Shown here one piece after another: positions 8,103 through 15,634 of a DNA stretch of 36,594 nucleotides; the first letter of the stretch is position 1; each line of letters begins with the position of its first letter. The stretch is from Bacteroidales bacterium. GTDB lineage: Bacteria > Bacteroidota > Bacteroidia > Bacteroidales > UBA7960. Location: the NCBI GenBank assembly GCA_019429365.1, contig JAHYJD010000027.1, positions 1-36,594 of the forward strand, given 5' to 3'. The notes beneath the pieces were generated by a model. It did no database searches and was not told where the DNA came from. It saw only the letters and a list, made by a program, of their open reading frames with translations. The position numbers and the translations under genes are program-made.

Positions 8103-8356
8103 AATGTGAAAAAATCAAAAAAAGTTTTTGCTGGGCGCTTTCTTCATAATTCTTTCATACACGGGGGGTTAATTTTACATCGTAATTGATTGAAACACCC
8201 GCCAATTTAAGGCGAAGATTTCAAGAAAAAGAAAAAATTAAACCTTAACCTTTAAACCCTTTCAGTGATGAAACGAGCATATTTGATTTTTCCACTTCCA
8301 GGTAGATTCAATAATGTGAGTTCCATTTGACCATTAACAATTAAAATTTTGAACAA
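8103..8356 (+). other. Intergenic leader region between the kinase and the second Gln/Arg-rich gene
   Basis: This 254-base gap has no terminator after the kinase that I can see. It holds the TTCAT repeat/promoter at 8143-8177, so the transcript of the next gene would have a leader of about 170 nt. Within that leader a 20-codon reading frame (8268-8330, MKRAYLIFPLPGRF...) could be a leader peptide or chance; nothing else supports it. Confidence 0.4.
8143..8177 (+). promoter_or_regulatory. Promoter with TTCAT direct repeat upstream of the second Gln/Arg-rich gene
   Basis: TTCAT half-sites at 8143-8147 and 8154-8158 are spaced 11 bp, and the second ends 11 nt before TAATTTTA at 8170-8177, which matches seven of eight -7 positions. 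The half-site pair and its distance to the -7 element repeat the arrangement at 4837-4870 (consensus TTCATRWTTYYTTCAT). This supports a shared operator, most simply for the OmpR-family regulator encoded between the two sites. Confidence 0.55.
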
Positions 8357-8752
8357 ATGAAAAAACAAATGTTAGTATTAGCCCTCGCGCTCGGATTGAG
8401 CGGAGCCGCCCTGGCCCAGACCCAGGAACCCCAGAACGTTCGCGCACGTGAGCGCAACCCCCAGAACACCGAAGCTCAGGTGCAGCAGCGCCAGCGCGTA
8501 AGGGTGCAGGATCCGGCCACCCACAGCCAGGCAGCCATGGAGCAGGCACAAACCCGCCGCGAAGAGCGCAAGCAGATTCGTGATCAGCGTAAAACCGAGC
8601 AGCAGCAACTGCGTGAGCAGCGCAAAGAACAGCAAATGCAGCGCCTGCAGGATGGCTCCGGAGAAGGTCGCGGTAATCAGGCTCGCCCCCAAGGCCAAGG
8701 CAACAGGCCAAGTCAACCCCGCCAGGGACAAGGTGGCGGACGGCCCAGGTAA
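8357..8752 (+). CDS. Small exported Gln/Arg-rich basic protein (second of two)
   Basis: A 131-residue protein of unknown function. The signal peptide (residues 1-20, MKKQMLVLALALGLSGAALA) cuts before QTQEPQ. The mature part is made almost entirely of Gln, Arg, Glu, Ala and Pro, with a long charged helix (TRREERKQIRDQRKTEQQQL, then REQRKEQQMQRLQ) that may form a coiled coil, and a Gly/Pro/Arg/Gln tail (RPQGQGNRPSQPRQGQGGGR). It has its own promoter with the TTCAT repeat and its own terminator at 8763-8786, so it can be expressed alone. It shares design with the 4896-5219 product. A role as a secreted stress or cell-surface protein under the adjacent two-component system is inferred from position. 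Confidence 0.78.
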   Translation: MKKQMLVLALALGLSGAALAQTQEPQNVRARERNPQNTEAQVQQRQRVRVQDPATHSQAAMEQAQTRREERKQIRDQRKTEQQQLREQRKEQQMQRLQDGSGEGRGNQARPQGQGNRPSQPRQGQGGGRPR

Positions 8753-8762
8753 TCAAAATCTA

Positions 8763-8786
8763 CCCCGCCCCGGCGGGGTTTTTTTT
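8763..8786 (+). terminator. Rho-independent terminator
   Basis: A GC-only stem (CCCCGC / GCGGGG around CCCG) is followed at once by eight T residues. It lies 10 nt after the stop of the second Gln/Arg-rich gene and separates this block from kbl. Confidence 0.92.
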
Positions 8787-8869
8787 CAGACTGGCTCAAA
8801 TGTGGCAAAAGCATTGGAGCCAGTCGTTTTTTTAATACCCGATTTTACCTGCCCCTCAAAAGGTTTTAT

Positions 8870-8877
8870 TAATTTTG
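8870..8877 (+). promoter_or_regulatory. Candidate -7 element for kbl
   Basis: TAATTTTG matches TAnnTTTG and ends 30 nt before the ATG at 8908. It overlaps the in-frame TTG at 8875, which argues against that longer start. The -33 region holds only TTTT at 8843-8846. Confidence 0.5.
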
Positions 8878-8907
8878 GCGCTTAAACCAGACCAAAAATC
8901 AACCCCT

Positions 8908-10095
8908 ATGTACGGAAAAATTAAAGAACACCTTCAGCAACAGCTTCAGGAAATTGAAGAAGCAGGGCTTTACAAGAAAGAACGCATCATTACCAGCCCA
9001 CAGGGACCTGAAATTACCCTGAACACCGGCCAGAAGGTGCTGAATTTTTGCGCCAACAATTATCTGGGCCTGTCGAACCATCCTTCGGTGATCGAAGGAG
9101 CACACAAGGGCATGGAAACCCACGGCTTCGGCCTGTCGTCGGTACGATTTATCTGTGGCACCCAGGACCTGCACAAGGAACTGGAAGCCCGCATTGCCCG
9201 CTATTTTGGAACAGAAGACACCATTCTTTACGCGGCTTGCTTCGATGCCAACGGCGGGGTGTTCGAACCTCTTTTCGATGAGAATGACGCCATTATCTCC
9301 GATGCATTGAATCATGCCTCGATAATCGATGGGGTAAGACTTTGCAAGGCAGCACGCTACCGTTATGCCCATGCCGACATGGCAGACCTGGAGAAGCAGC
9401 TGATTGAAGCCCAGGCACAGCGCCACCGCATTATCGTAACCGACGACGTGTTTTCGATGGACGGCGACCTGGCCAAAATGGACGAGATCTGTGCCCTGGC
9501 CGAAAAGTACGACGCCATGGTAATGACCGACGTTTGCCACAGCGCCGGATTTATTGGCACTACCGGGCGCGGGGCACCCGAGCATTTCGGCGTAATGGAC
9601 AAGGTCGACATTATTACCGGCACGCTGGGCAAGGCCCTGGGCGGTGGACTGGGTGGCTTCACCACCGGCCGCAAGGAAATCATTGATATGCTGCGCCAGC
9701 GTTCCCGCCCCTACCTGTTTTCCAATTCCCTGAGCCCTGCCATCGTGGGTGCTTCCCTTGCCGTGTTCGACTTGATCGAAAACAACACCAGCCTGCGCGA
9801 CAAACTGATGGACAATGCGGCCTACTTCCGCCAGAAAATGGAAGCGGCTGGCTTCGACCTAAAGCCCAGCGAATCGGCCATTGTAGCCCTGATGCTTTAT
9901 GACGCCCCGCTTTCGCAGCAATTTGCCGCACGCATGCTCGAAGAAGGCATTTACGTGATTGGCTTCTACTTCCCGGTGGTACCCAAAGGACAGGCCCGCA
10001 TACGCATTCAGCTTTCGGCCGCACACGAACGCCACCACCTCGACAAGGCCATCGAAGCTTTTATTAAGGTGGGAAAAGAACTGAAGGTGATCTGA
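8908..10095 (+). CDS. kbl: Glycine C-acetyltransferase (2-amino-3-ketobutyrate CoA ligase)
   Basis: A PLP enzyme that splits 2-amino-3-oxobutanoate with CoA into glycine and acetyl-CoA, the second step of threonine breakdown after threonine dehydrogenase. The 395-residue product has the length of E. coli Kbl (398). It begins MYGKIKEHLQQQLQEIEEAG and has FCANNYLGLSNHP, GFGLSSVRFICGTQ, the PLP-contact block VTDDVFSMDGDLAKMDEI, TDVCHSAGFIG, and the Schiff-base lysine Lys242 in TGTLGKALGG. Related alpha-oxoamine synthases (serine palmitoyltransferase, BioF) are the main alternative; the SMDGD and SVRFICGTQ blocks favour Kbl. Threonine dehydrogenase is not in the window. It is a single-gene unit with its own promoter and terminator. 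Confidence 0.92.
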   Translation: MYGKIKEHLQQQLQEIEEAGLYKKERIITSPQGPEITLNTGQKVLNFCANNYLGLSNHPSVIEGAHKGMETHGFGLSSVRFICGTQDLHKELEARIARYFGTEDTILYAACFDANGGVFEPLFDENDAIISDALNHASIIDGVRLCKAARYRYAHADMADLEKQLIEAQAQRHRIIVTDDVFSMDGDLAKMDEICALAEKYDAMVMTDVCHSAGFIGTTGRGAPEHFGVMDKVDIITGTLGKALGGGLGGFTTGRKEIIDMLRQRSRPYLFSNSLSPAIVGASLAVFDLIENNTSLRDKLMDNAAYFRQKMEAAGFDLKPSESAIVALMLYDAPLSQQFAARMLEEGIYVIGFYFPVVPKGQARIRIQLSAAHERHHLDKAIEAFIKVGKELKVI

Positions 10096-10453
10096 TATTT
10101 TAACTTCTTATATTTCAAAAGTCCTGCGAGAAATTGCAGGGCTTTTTTTATTTAAATCGGTCATTGACTTGTTTTTGAAATTGAGAAAAGGGCACAAAAA
10201 CATATTCAATTTGCATAACTGAATCAGTTTATTATACTTAAGAGAATAATTAAATATCATAAGTGCATTTTTTCAATATTTTGTTTGTAATTTTATGAGG
10301 CGGTATGAAAAGGAAAGAAACTGAAAATTTACTGCCGAGGAATTGGCCAGGGAGGAGATACAACCTCATGAGAAAATGATATTGCTTTTAAAATACCAGT
10401 ATGATACAACCACCTTTTTTCATATACTAACTTAATTAACAACCCTTTAAATC
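10096..10453 (+). other. Gap after kbl with terminator and a possible gene remnant
   Basis: Besides the kbl terminator, this AT-rich 358-base stretch contains an open frame without a start, 10325-10435, reading KFTAEELAREEIQPHEKM and on to a TAA. A TGA sits immediately before it. It looks coding in flavour but truncated, so it may be the end of a decayed small gene. No promoter for the next gene was recognised. Confidence 0.35.
10120..10149 (+). terminator. Rho-independent terminator of kbl
   Basis: AGTCCTGC (10120-10127) pairs with GCAGGGCT (10136-10143) with one G-T wobble, loop GAGAAATT, followed by a run of T to 10149. It lies 24 nt after the kbl stop. Confidence 0.88.
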
Positions 10454-11050
10454 ATGGAAACCCAAACTGAGCCCAAACCCCAAAAGTCATTTTTCCAAAA
10501 ATTAAAAGAAGACAAAACCCTGGCTTTTTTAAACAAACACAAACTGCCTTTTGCTCTTTTACTGGCATTACTGGTGGTTTTTATCTTTTTTACCATTAAA
10601 ACAAAGAATCTTACAAAGGAACATTTTGTGAAGCAACAAAAGCTCATTGAGCATTACGACCTTGCCATTGACAGCCTGCAAATCTCAAACGTTGAGCTTG
10701 CTGTAAAAGCGTTTTCATGGGCAGTTCGCAGCGAGTTGCTCCGCGATAACATTGAGCAAGTAAATCAGATCTTTGTTTCTTTTGTGCAGGAGCCCGGAAT
10801 TGTAAATGTTAAACTGGTTAATCCGGGTACCGCTATTGTTACGCTTTCAACCAATAAAAAAGAAGAGGGCTCTCCATTTGAAAACGTGTCATTGCTCCAG
10901 GCCGATGAACAGATAGTTACTTTTACTGACAATCATATTCTGGCCATTACCCCCATTATGGGTATGAATGTTAAGCTGGGTGTTCTAGTAGTAGAAGTGC
11001 AGAAAGGCCTGATAAAATACAACACAGAAACCGTTGAGCCCCAGGAATAA
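10454..11050 (+). CDS. Orphan single-pass membrane protein with a sensor-like extracytoplasmic domain
   Basis: A 198-residue protein of unrecognised family. A charged cytoplasmic N-terminus (residues 1-30) is followed by one membrane helix (about 31-50, KLPFALLLALLVVFIFFTI) and an outside domain. That domain starts with a long helix (HYDLAIDSLQISNVELAVKA, then a SELLRDNIEQVNQIF segment) and then alternating strands (GIVNVKLVNPGTAIVTLST, a short loop, EQIVTFTDNHILAITPIMG, KLGVLVVEVQKG). This order resembles PAS-like/Cache periplasmic sensor domains, but no kinase, cyclase or methyl-accepting part is attached and none is adjacent. The TAA lies in the loop of its own terminator. The Cache-like reading is inference from the strand pattern. 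Confidence 0.72.
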   Translation: METQTEPKPQKSFFQKLKEDKTLAFLNKHKLPFALLLALLVVFIFFTIKTKNLTKEHFVKQQKLIEHYDLAIDSLQISNVELAVKAFSWAVRSELLRDNIEQVNQIFVSFVQEPGIVNVKLVNPGTAIVTLSTNKKEEGSPFENVSLLQADEQIVTFTDNHILAITPIMGMNVKLGVLVVEVQKGLIKYNTETVEPQE

Positions 11051-11066
11051 TATCCTTGGGGTTTTT
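11039..11066 (+). terminator. Terminator overlapping the end of the 10454 gene
   Basis: CCCCAGGA (11039-11046) pairs with TCCTTGGGG (11053-11061) with one bulged T, followed by TTTTT. The stop codon at 11048-11050 is within the loop. Confidence 0.75.
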
Positions 11067-11259
11067 CGAAAAAAAGTAAAAAATTTAATCTGTCACTCAG
11101 AATCCTTCTATTGGTCAGGGCAAAGCATCTGGGGCTAAAACTTTCTTTTTAAAAAGCATGTGAGGCTAATTTTCGGGGATTGGACTTTCTGAACTGGCTA
11201 GAAAAGCTGCCGAAAAAGAAAAGCCGCACGAAAACTTTATTGAATAATTTCCAAAAAAC

Positions 11260-12792
11260 ATGAAGAAATTTCTTTTCATACTGGCATTCATATTCCTGGC
11301 AACAGGTTTTTCCTTATCCGGGCAAACACCGGAGGTAATACAAAAACTTGACGCTTATTACGAACAAGTGCTGAAAGACTGGGACCTTCCGGGCATGGCC
11401 ATTGGCATAGTGAAAGATGGAGAGTTGGTTTTCAGCAAGGGATATGGTTTGCTTGAAGTGGGCAAGACCGGCACGCCCGACCAAAACACCCTGTTTGCCA
11501 TTGCTTCCAACACTAAGGCCTTTACTGTGTCTATGCTGGCCATGCTGGTGCAGGAAGGCAAGATCTCGTGGAACGACCCGGTGCGTATGTACCTGCCCTG
11601 GTTCGAGGTTTACGACCCCTGGGTGAGCAGCCATGCCAACATACGCGACCTGCTGAGCCACCGCATTGGGCTTGGTACCTTTAGCGGTGATGTAGTGTGG
11701 TATAAATCAGACCTCACTGCAAGGGAAATTGTCGGGGCGGCCAGGCACTTGCCAAAAGCTTATGATTTTCGCAGCGGGTATGGCTACTCCAACCTGATGT
11801 ACCTGGCCGCAGGCATGGTGATAGAGGAAGTAACCGGCAAAAGCTGGATTGAAAACGTACAGGAACGAATTCTTGATCCGCTGGGCATGGATCGAACCAT
11901 TGTCAGCCCGGCCGATCTTGCCTTAAAAGGCAATTTTGCCACGCCTCACGCCCAGCAGGATGGCAAAAACATTCCCATTGATTGGGAAGACTGGACTGTG
12001 GTAGCGCCCATGGGCGGGCTGATATCGAGCGTTAGAGATGTAGCCCAATGGATGATTTTTAACATGAACCACGGCATTTGGGGGCAGGACACCCTGCTAA
12101 CGGCCGCTTCCATAAACATGATGTGGACCCCGCACAACAACTTTGGGGTAAACCATACCCGTCCGCAGGATTTCAACCGCCACTTCAATGCCTATGGGCT
12201 TGGCTGGGGCTTGAGCGACTACCACGGCCGCCTCAGCGTTGGCCACACCGGCGGTTATGATGGTATGATATCGGAGGTACGCATGATACCCGATGAGAAG
12301 CTGGGCGTAGTGGTGCTTACCAATGGCATCAAAAGCCCCATAACGGCCATAACCCAATACACCCTCGAAACCATGCTTGGCCTGGCAGCCCGCGATTGGT
12401 CGGCCGAAATACTGGAGCGCCAGGCCCGACGCCCCGCCGAAGACCCGCGCATTACGGCCATAAAGAATGCCAGGGTGCTGCGCACCAAACCCACACTCGA
12501 ACTGAAGGAGTATGCAGGAACTTACCACTCGGCCATTTACGGAAACATTATCGTTAGCCTTGAAGGCAATAACCTGCGGCTGAACTTTGAGCGTTCGCCC
12601 GAGCTGTCGGCCACGCTGAGCCACTGGCACTATGATGTCTGGGAAATTAAATGGGACCGCCTGCACGCCTGGTTCGACTTCGGTGTGGTGAAGTTCAATA
12701 CCGACAATAAGCAGCAGGTCACCGGCATGGACATTGAAGTGCCCAATGGCGATATCTTCTTTGAAGAACTGAAGCCGGTGCGGGTGAGGTAA
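11260..12792 (+). CDS. Secreted serine hydrolase of the class C beta-lactamase/PBP4* family
   Basis: A 510-residue hydrolase with a signal peptide (residues 1-21, ending LSGQ). The Beta-lactamase domain (about residues 28-370) has all three active-site elements: Ser83-x-x-Lys86 in IASNTKAF, Tyr176-Ser-Asn in YGYSNLMY and HTG in GHTGGYDG. A separate C-terminal domain of about 100 residues (from LELKEYAGTYHSAIYGNI) is of the DUF3471-like lipocalin type often attached to such esterase/D-aminopeptidase-like enzymes. Likely activities are esterase, D-amino-acid peptidase or peptidoglycan-related hydrolysis; a true antibiotic resistance role is not indicated. It converges on the S51 pseudogene, with only 9 nt between the two stops, and no clear terminator is seen. 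Confidence 0.9.
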   Translation: MKKFLFILAFIFLATGFSLSGQTPEVIQKLDAYYEQVLKDWDLPGMAIGIVKDGELVFSKGYGLLEVGKTGTPDQNTLFAIASNTKAFTVSMLAMLVQEGKISWNDPVRMYLPWFEVYDPWVSSHANIRDLLSHRIGLGTFSGDVVWYKSDLTAREIVGAARHLPKAYDFRSGYGYSNLMYLAAGMVIEEVTGKSWIENVQERILDPLGMDRTIVSPADLALKGNFATPHAQQDGKNIPIDWEDWTVVAPMGGLISSVRDVAQWMIFNMNHGIWGQDTLLTAASINMMWTPHNNFGVNHTRPQDFNRHFNAYGLGWGLSDYHGRLSVGHTGGYDGMISEVRMIPDEKLGVVVLTNGIKSPITAITQYTLETMLGLAARDWSAEILERQARRPAEDPRITAIKNARVLRTKPTLELKEYAGTYHSAIYGNIIVSLEGNNLRLNFERSPELSATLSHWHYDVWEIKWDRLHAWFDFGVVKFNTDNKQQVTGMDIEVPNGDIFFEELKPVRVR

Positions 12793-12801
12793 TGCAGGTT
12801 T

Positions 12802-13996
12802 TTACTTCACAATCTTTGCCCTGAATATTCCTTCTCTTGTCTCGAGACTGATAATGTATAGCCCCGGTGCCCAGTCAGAATTTTCAATGATTACTTTTCC
12901 TGACTGATCAGGGCTAAGCGCTTGCTGAAAAACAACAATTCCTTGCATATCAATTACCTGCAAGCGAGAGACTGAAGTCATTTCAGGCAATTCAACAGAA
13001 AAATATCTTCCTGTGGCAGGATTCGGAAAACGGAAAGCTGGGTTTGAGTTTCAGGGTTACCCACTGTAGTTCCTGATCCGGGGTGCAGCAGCACCGTTAC
13101 CGAAAGGTTCTCATTTACAACCGAAACAGAGCCTTCCTCGGTGAGATACCCGGTATGGGTTACGGTGTAAGCCAGCTGACTACCGCCTTCTACACCTGAG
13201 AACACTGCCATGCCTGAGGAACCAGTTGTTTGTGTCGCAAAGCCATCGAGCTGAACACTGGCTCCTATAATGGGCGTTTCATTAATGCCGTGCCTCACGC
13301 TAAAATGCACATCGTAATATCCGCCTGCCTGGGCTTCGAAAAGCTGCCCGTTTATCACGTACCAATTTTGCCACTCGCCCCCATTGGCGGTATCCCAGTC
13401 GTTGAGGTCGAATGAATTGCTGCCCTGCGGGTTACCCTGAAATGATAAGGATTGCCCAGGGCCTCAGTCGACCATACCGTATTATTCTGGGCCGTGTAAA
13501 CCACTTCACCCAAAACTGCCAGCCCGGCACTGGTGCCACCAACGGTTACTCCCTTCTCATCAATCAGGTATTGAATGGCATTTTGCACCAGGGTGTTTTT
13601 CCAGTAATTGATGTAATCCCATTGGTTTCCCCCGGCAATAAAAAGCGCTTCAGCCTTTATTATGGCATCGTAAACCTCCTGGTTGTTGGCGGCAGTGCGG
13701 TTTGGAATTACAATGGTAGTTACTGAATTTACCGGCACATTCAGGCTTGAGTAGAGGTAATTATTATAGCCATCACTTCCAGTGGCCCTGACTACCACAA
13801 CATCGCCCCCATCGGCCCTTTGCAGAAACCAGCGCATGGCATCATCATTGTCGGTATTGCCACCTGCCAGCAAACTACCCGGCACCGGGCTGGTTTGCAC
13901 ATCGGTTGTGGAGCCGGTGTGGAAAAATGTTTGCGAAAAACTCATTGGGGGAGAAAAGACAAAAACGGAAAAAATCAACAAAAGCGACCACCTCAT
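12802..13996 (-). pseudogene. Broken S51 peptidase (cyanophycinase-like) with T9SS tail
   Basis: Read leftward from ATG at 13996, the first frame (to 13355) gives a signal peptide and the N-terminal half of an S51/cyanophycinase-like peptidase: GSLLAGGNTDNDDAMRWFL, ALFIAGGNQWDYINYW and the nucleophile motif GGTSAGLAVLGEV, up to ALGNPYHF. It then goes out of frame. The next frame (about 13437 to 13040) resumes at QGSNSFDLNDWDTANGG, the downstream beta domain of such proteins, so the rest of the catalytic domain appears deleted at the frame junction near 13435. A second frame change near 13040 leads to a complete T9SS type A sorting domain starting RFPNPATGRYFSVELPE and ending FRAKIVK (stop 12802). 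Three frames and a missing half-domain make function unlikely; sequencing or assembly error could explain a single indel but not the missing domain. Confidence 0.82.
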
Positions 13997-14112
13997 AACT
14001 AAACTTTTTTACTAAAGTAGGTGGTTTTTAAAAAAATTTAAAATATTTTTTTCAAAAAAACCTTACTTAACTCGTTAGTAAAAGTCTTGTCCTATGAATT
14101 TAGTTTCAACAG

Positions 14113-14146
14113 TTGACCGTCAAATTAAAGCAAAGCCTTAATTTTG
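14113..14146 (+). promoter_or_regulatory. Promoter of pyk
   Basis: TTG at 14113-14115 and TAATTTTG at 14139-14146 are separated by 23 nt, matching the Bacteroidetes -33/-7 pattern. The ATG at 14166 lies 19 nt downstream of the -7 element. Confidence 0.6.
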
Positions 14147-14165
14147 TCTGAATAAAATCCCACCT

Positions 14166-15587
14166 ATGGAAAAACTGACAAAAATTGTGGCCACTATTTC
14201 TGACAAGCGTTGCGACCCTGAATTTTTAAGGCAATTGCATGAAGCCGGAATGGATATAGTGCGCCTGAACACTGCGCATCAAACCCCAGAACAAGCCATG
14301 GGTTTGGTGGAAAATGTTAGAAAGGTTTCGAACCGCATCCCCCTGATGCTCGATACCAAGGGGCCCGAGATCAGAACCAATGCCTCTCCCAATGATTTGA
14401 TTGTGGCCAAAGATCAACTTATTATGGTAAAAGGCCAGAAAGGTTTCTCTTCTGACGATCAGTGCCTTTATATGGATTTTGACGGTTTTGTGGGAAAACT
14501 GGATATTGGGAAAAAGATTATGATTGACGATGGGGAGATTGAACTTTTGGTTGTGGAGAAACATCCAGAACATTTGATTTGCCGGGTTTGCAATGCAGGC
14601 ATCATCCAGGGTCGCAAAAGTGTGAACCTACCGGGTGTGGCCATCGATCTGCCCTCACTTACCCAAAAAGACATTGATTTTATTGAATGGGGAATAAAAA
14701 ACAATATCGATTTTATCGCCCATTCGTTTGTAAGAAACAAGCAGGATGTACTCGATATTCAGAAAATCCTCGACAATCACAACAGCCCCATAAAGATTAT
14801 TGCAAAAATCGAAAATCAGCAAGGGGTTGACAACATTGACGAAATTCTCGAGCATGTGTATGGCATAATGGTAGCCCGGGGCGATCTGGCAATAGAGGTT
14901 CCTGCCGAGCGCATTCCGGTCATTCAGGCTATGCTGGTGAAAAAGTGTATCCGCCAGAAAAAAGCCGTAATCATTGCCACGCAAATGCTGCACTCGATGA
15001 TTACCAATCCGCGGCCTACCCGGGCCGAAGTAAGCGATATTGCCACAGCCATTTTTTCGGGCACCGATGCCATTATGCTCAGTGGCGAAACCGCTTACGG
15101 CAAATACCCACTGGAGTCTGTGCAGATCATGACCCGCACAGCCCATGAAACAGAAAACAGTAAACCTTTCCTGATCGACAGTAAGGTAATGCCCCACGAC
15201 AACGACATCTCTGTTTTCCTTTCGAAAACTGCTGTTAGGTCCATTCAAAAGTTAAATACCAGGGCCATTATTACTGATACCGATACCGGAAAGACCGCCA
15301 GATATCTCTCCGCATTTAGAGGCAAAACACCAATTTACGCCCAGTGCTACGACCACCGGGTGGTACGCGAGCTCGCCCTGAATTATGGCATTTATGCCGA
15401 CTTTATGGATGTGGAGACCTCCAAAAAAGATTTTACCAGGGCTACCCTGACGCGCCTCATCAAAAAGGAAGAAATTAAGCCTGAAGACCTTATTGTAGTT
15501 ATGGCTGGTAACTTTGGCAAAAAGTCGGGGCCCAGCTACGTGGAAGTCAGCACTGCACAAAACATACTCTCAACCGAAAAGCATTAG
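14166..15587 (+). CDS. pyk: Pyruvate kinase
   Basis: Transfers phosphate from phosphoenolpyruvate to ADP, the last ATP-forming step of glycolysis. The 473-residue chain has the canonical parts: TKIVATISDKRCDPEFL and IVRLNTAH at the N-terminus, LDTKGPEIRT, the B domain (about residues 70-165), IIAKIENQQGVDNIDEIL with the catalytic lysine, VARGDLAIEVP, the ATQMLHSMITNPRPTRAEVSD block and LSGETAYGKYPLE. A regulatory C-terminal domain (from about residue 345, NTRAIITDTDTGKTARYLS) is present, though there is no extra PEP-utilising domain. ASH/NTAH and DKRC differ slightly from the commonest wording (FSHG, GPAS) but belong to the Bacteroidetes form. It is 47 nt upstream of mgtE and may be co-transcribed. 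Confidence 0.95.
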   Translation: MEKLTKIVATISDKRCDPEFLRQLHEAGMDIVRLNTAHQTPEQAMGLVENVRKVSNRIPLMLDTKGPEIRTNASPNDLIVAKDQLIMVKGQKGFSSDDQCLYMDFDGFVGKLDIGKKIMIDDGEIELLVVEKHPEHLICRVCNAGIIQGRKSVNLPGVAIDLPSLTQKDIDFIEWGIKNNIDFIAHSFVRNKQDVLDIQKILDNHNSPIKIIAKIENQQGVDNIDEILEHVYGIMVARGDLAIEVPAERIPVIQAMLVKKCIRQKKAVIIATQMLHSMITNPRPTRAEVSDIATAIFSGTDAIMLSGETAYGKYPLESVQIMTRTAHETENSKPFLIDSKVMPHDNDISVFLSKTAVRSIQKLNTRAIITDTDTGKTARYLSAFRGKTPIYAQCYDHRVVRELALNYGIYADFMDVETSKKDFTRATLTRLIKKEEIKPEDLIVVMAGNFGKKSGPSYVEVSTAQNILSTEKH

Positions 15588-15634
15588 GAGAAATAATATG
15601 AAGCTGTGATTACTAACCTTTTAAATGGCATCTA

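Noticed and set aside
8268-8330. 20-codon frame in the leader of the second Gln/Arg-rich gene as a leader-peptide gene
   Set aside because: No ribosome-binding signal, no attenuator-like hairpins and no run of regulatory codons; left only as a remark on the intergenic region.
8875-8907. TTG at 8875 as the kbl start
   Set aside because: It overlaps the -7 promoter element, and the ATG at 8908 gives the length and N-terminus usual for Kbl.
11260-12792. Serine hydrolase as an antibiotic-resistance beta-lactamase
   Set aside because: The active-site set is shared with esterases and D-aminopeptidases, and the extra C-terminal domain is typical of these rather than of AmpC enzymes.
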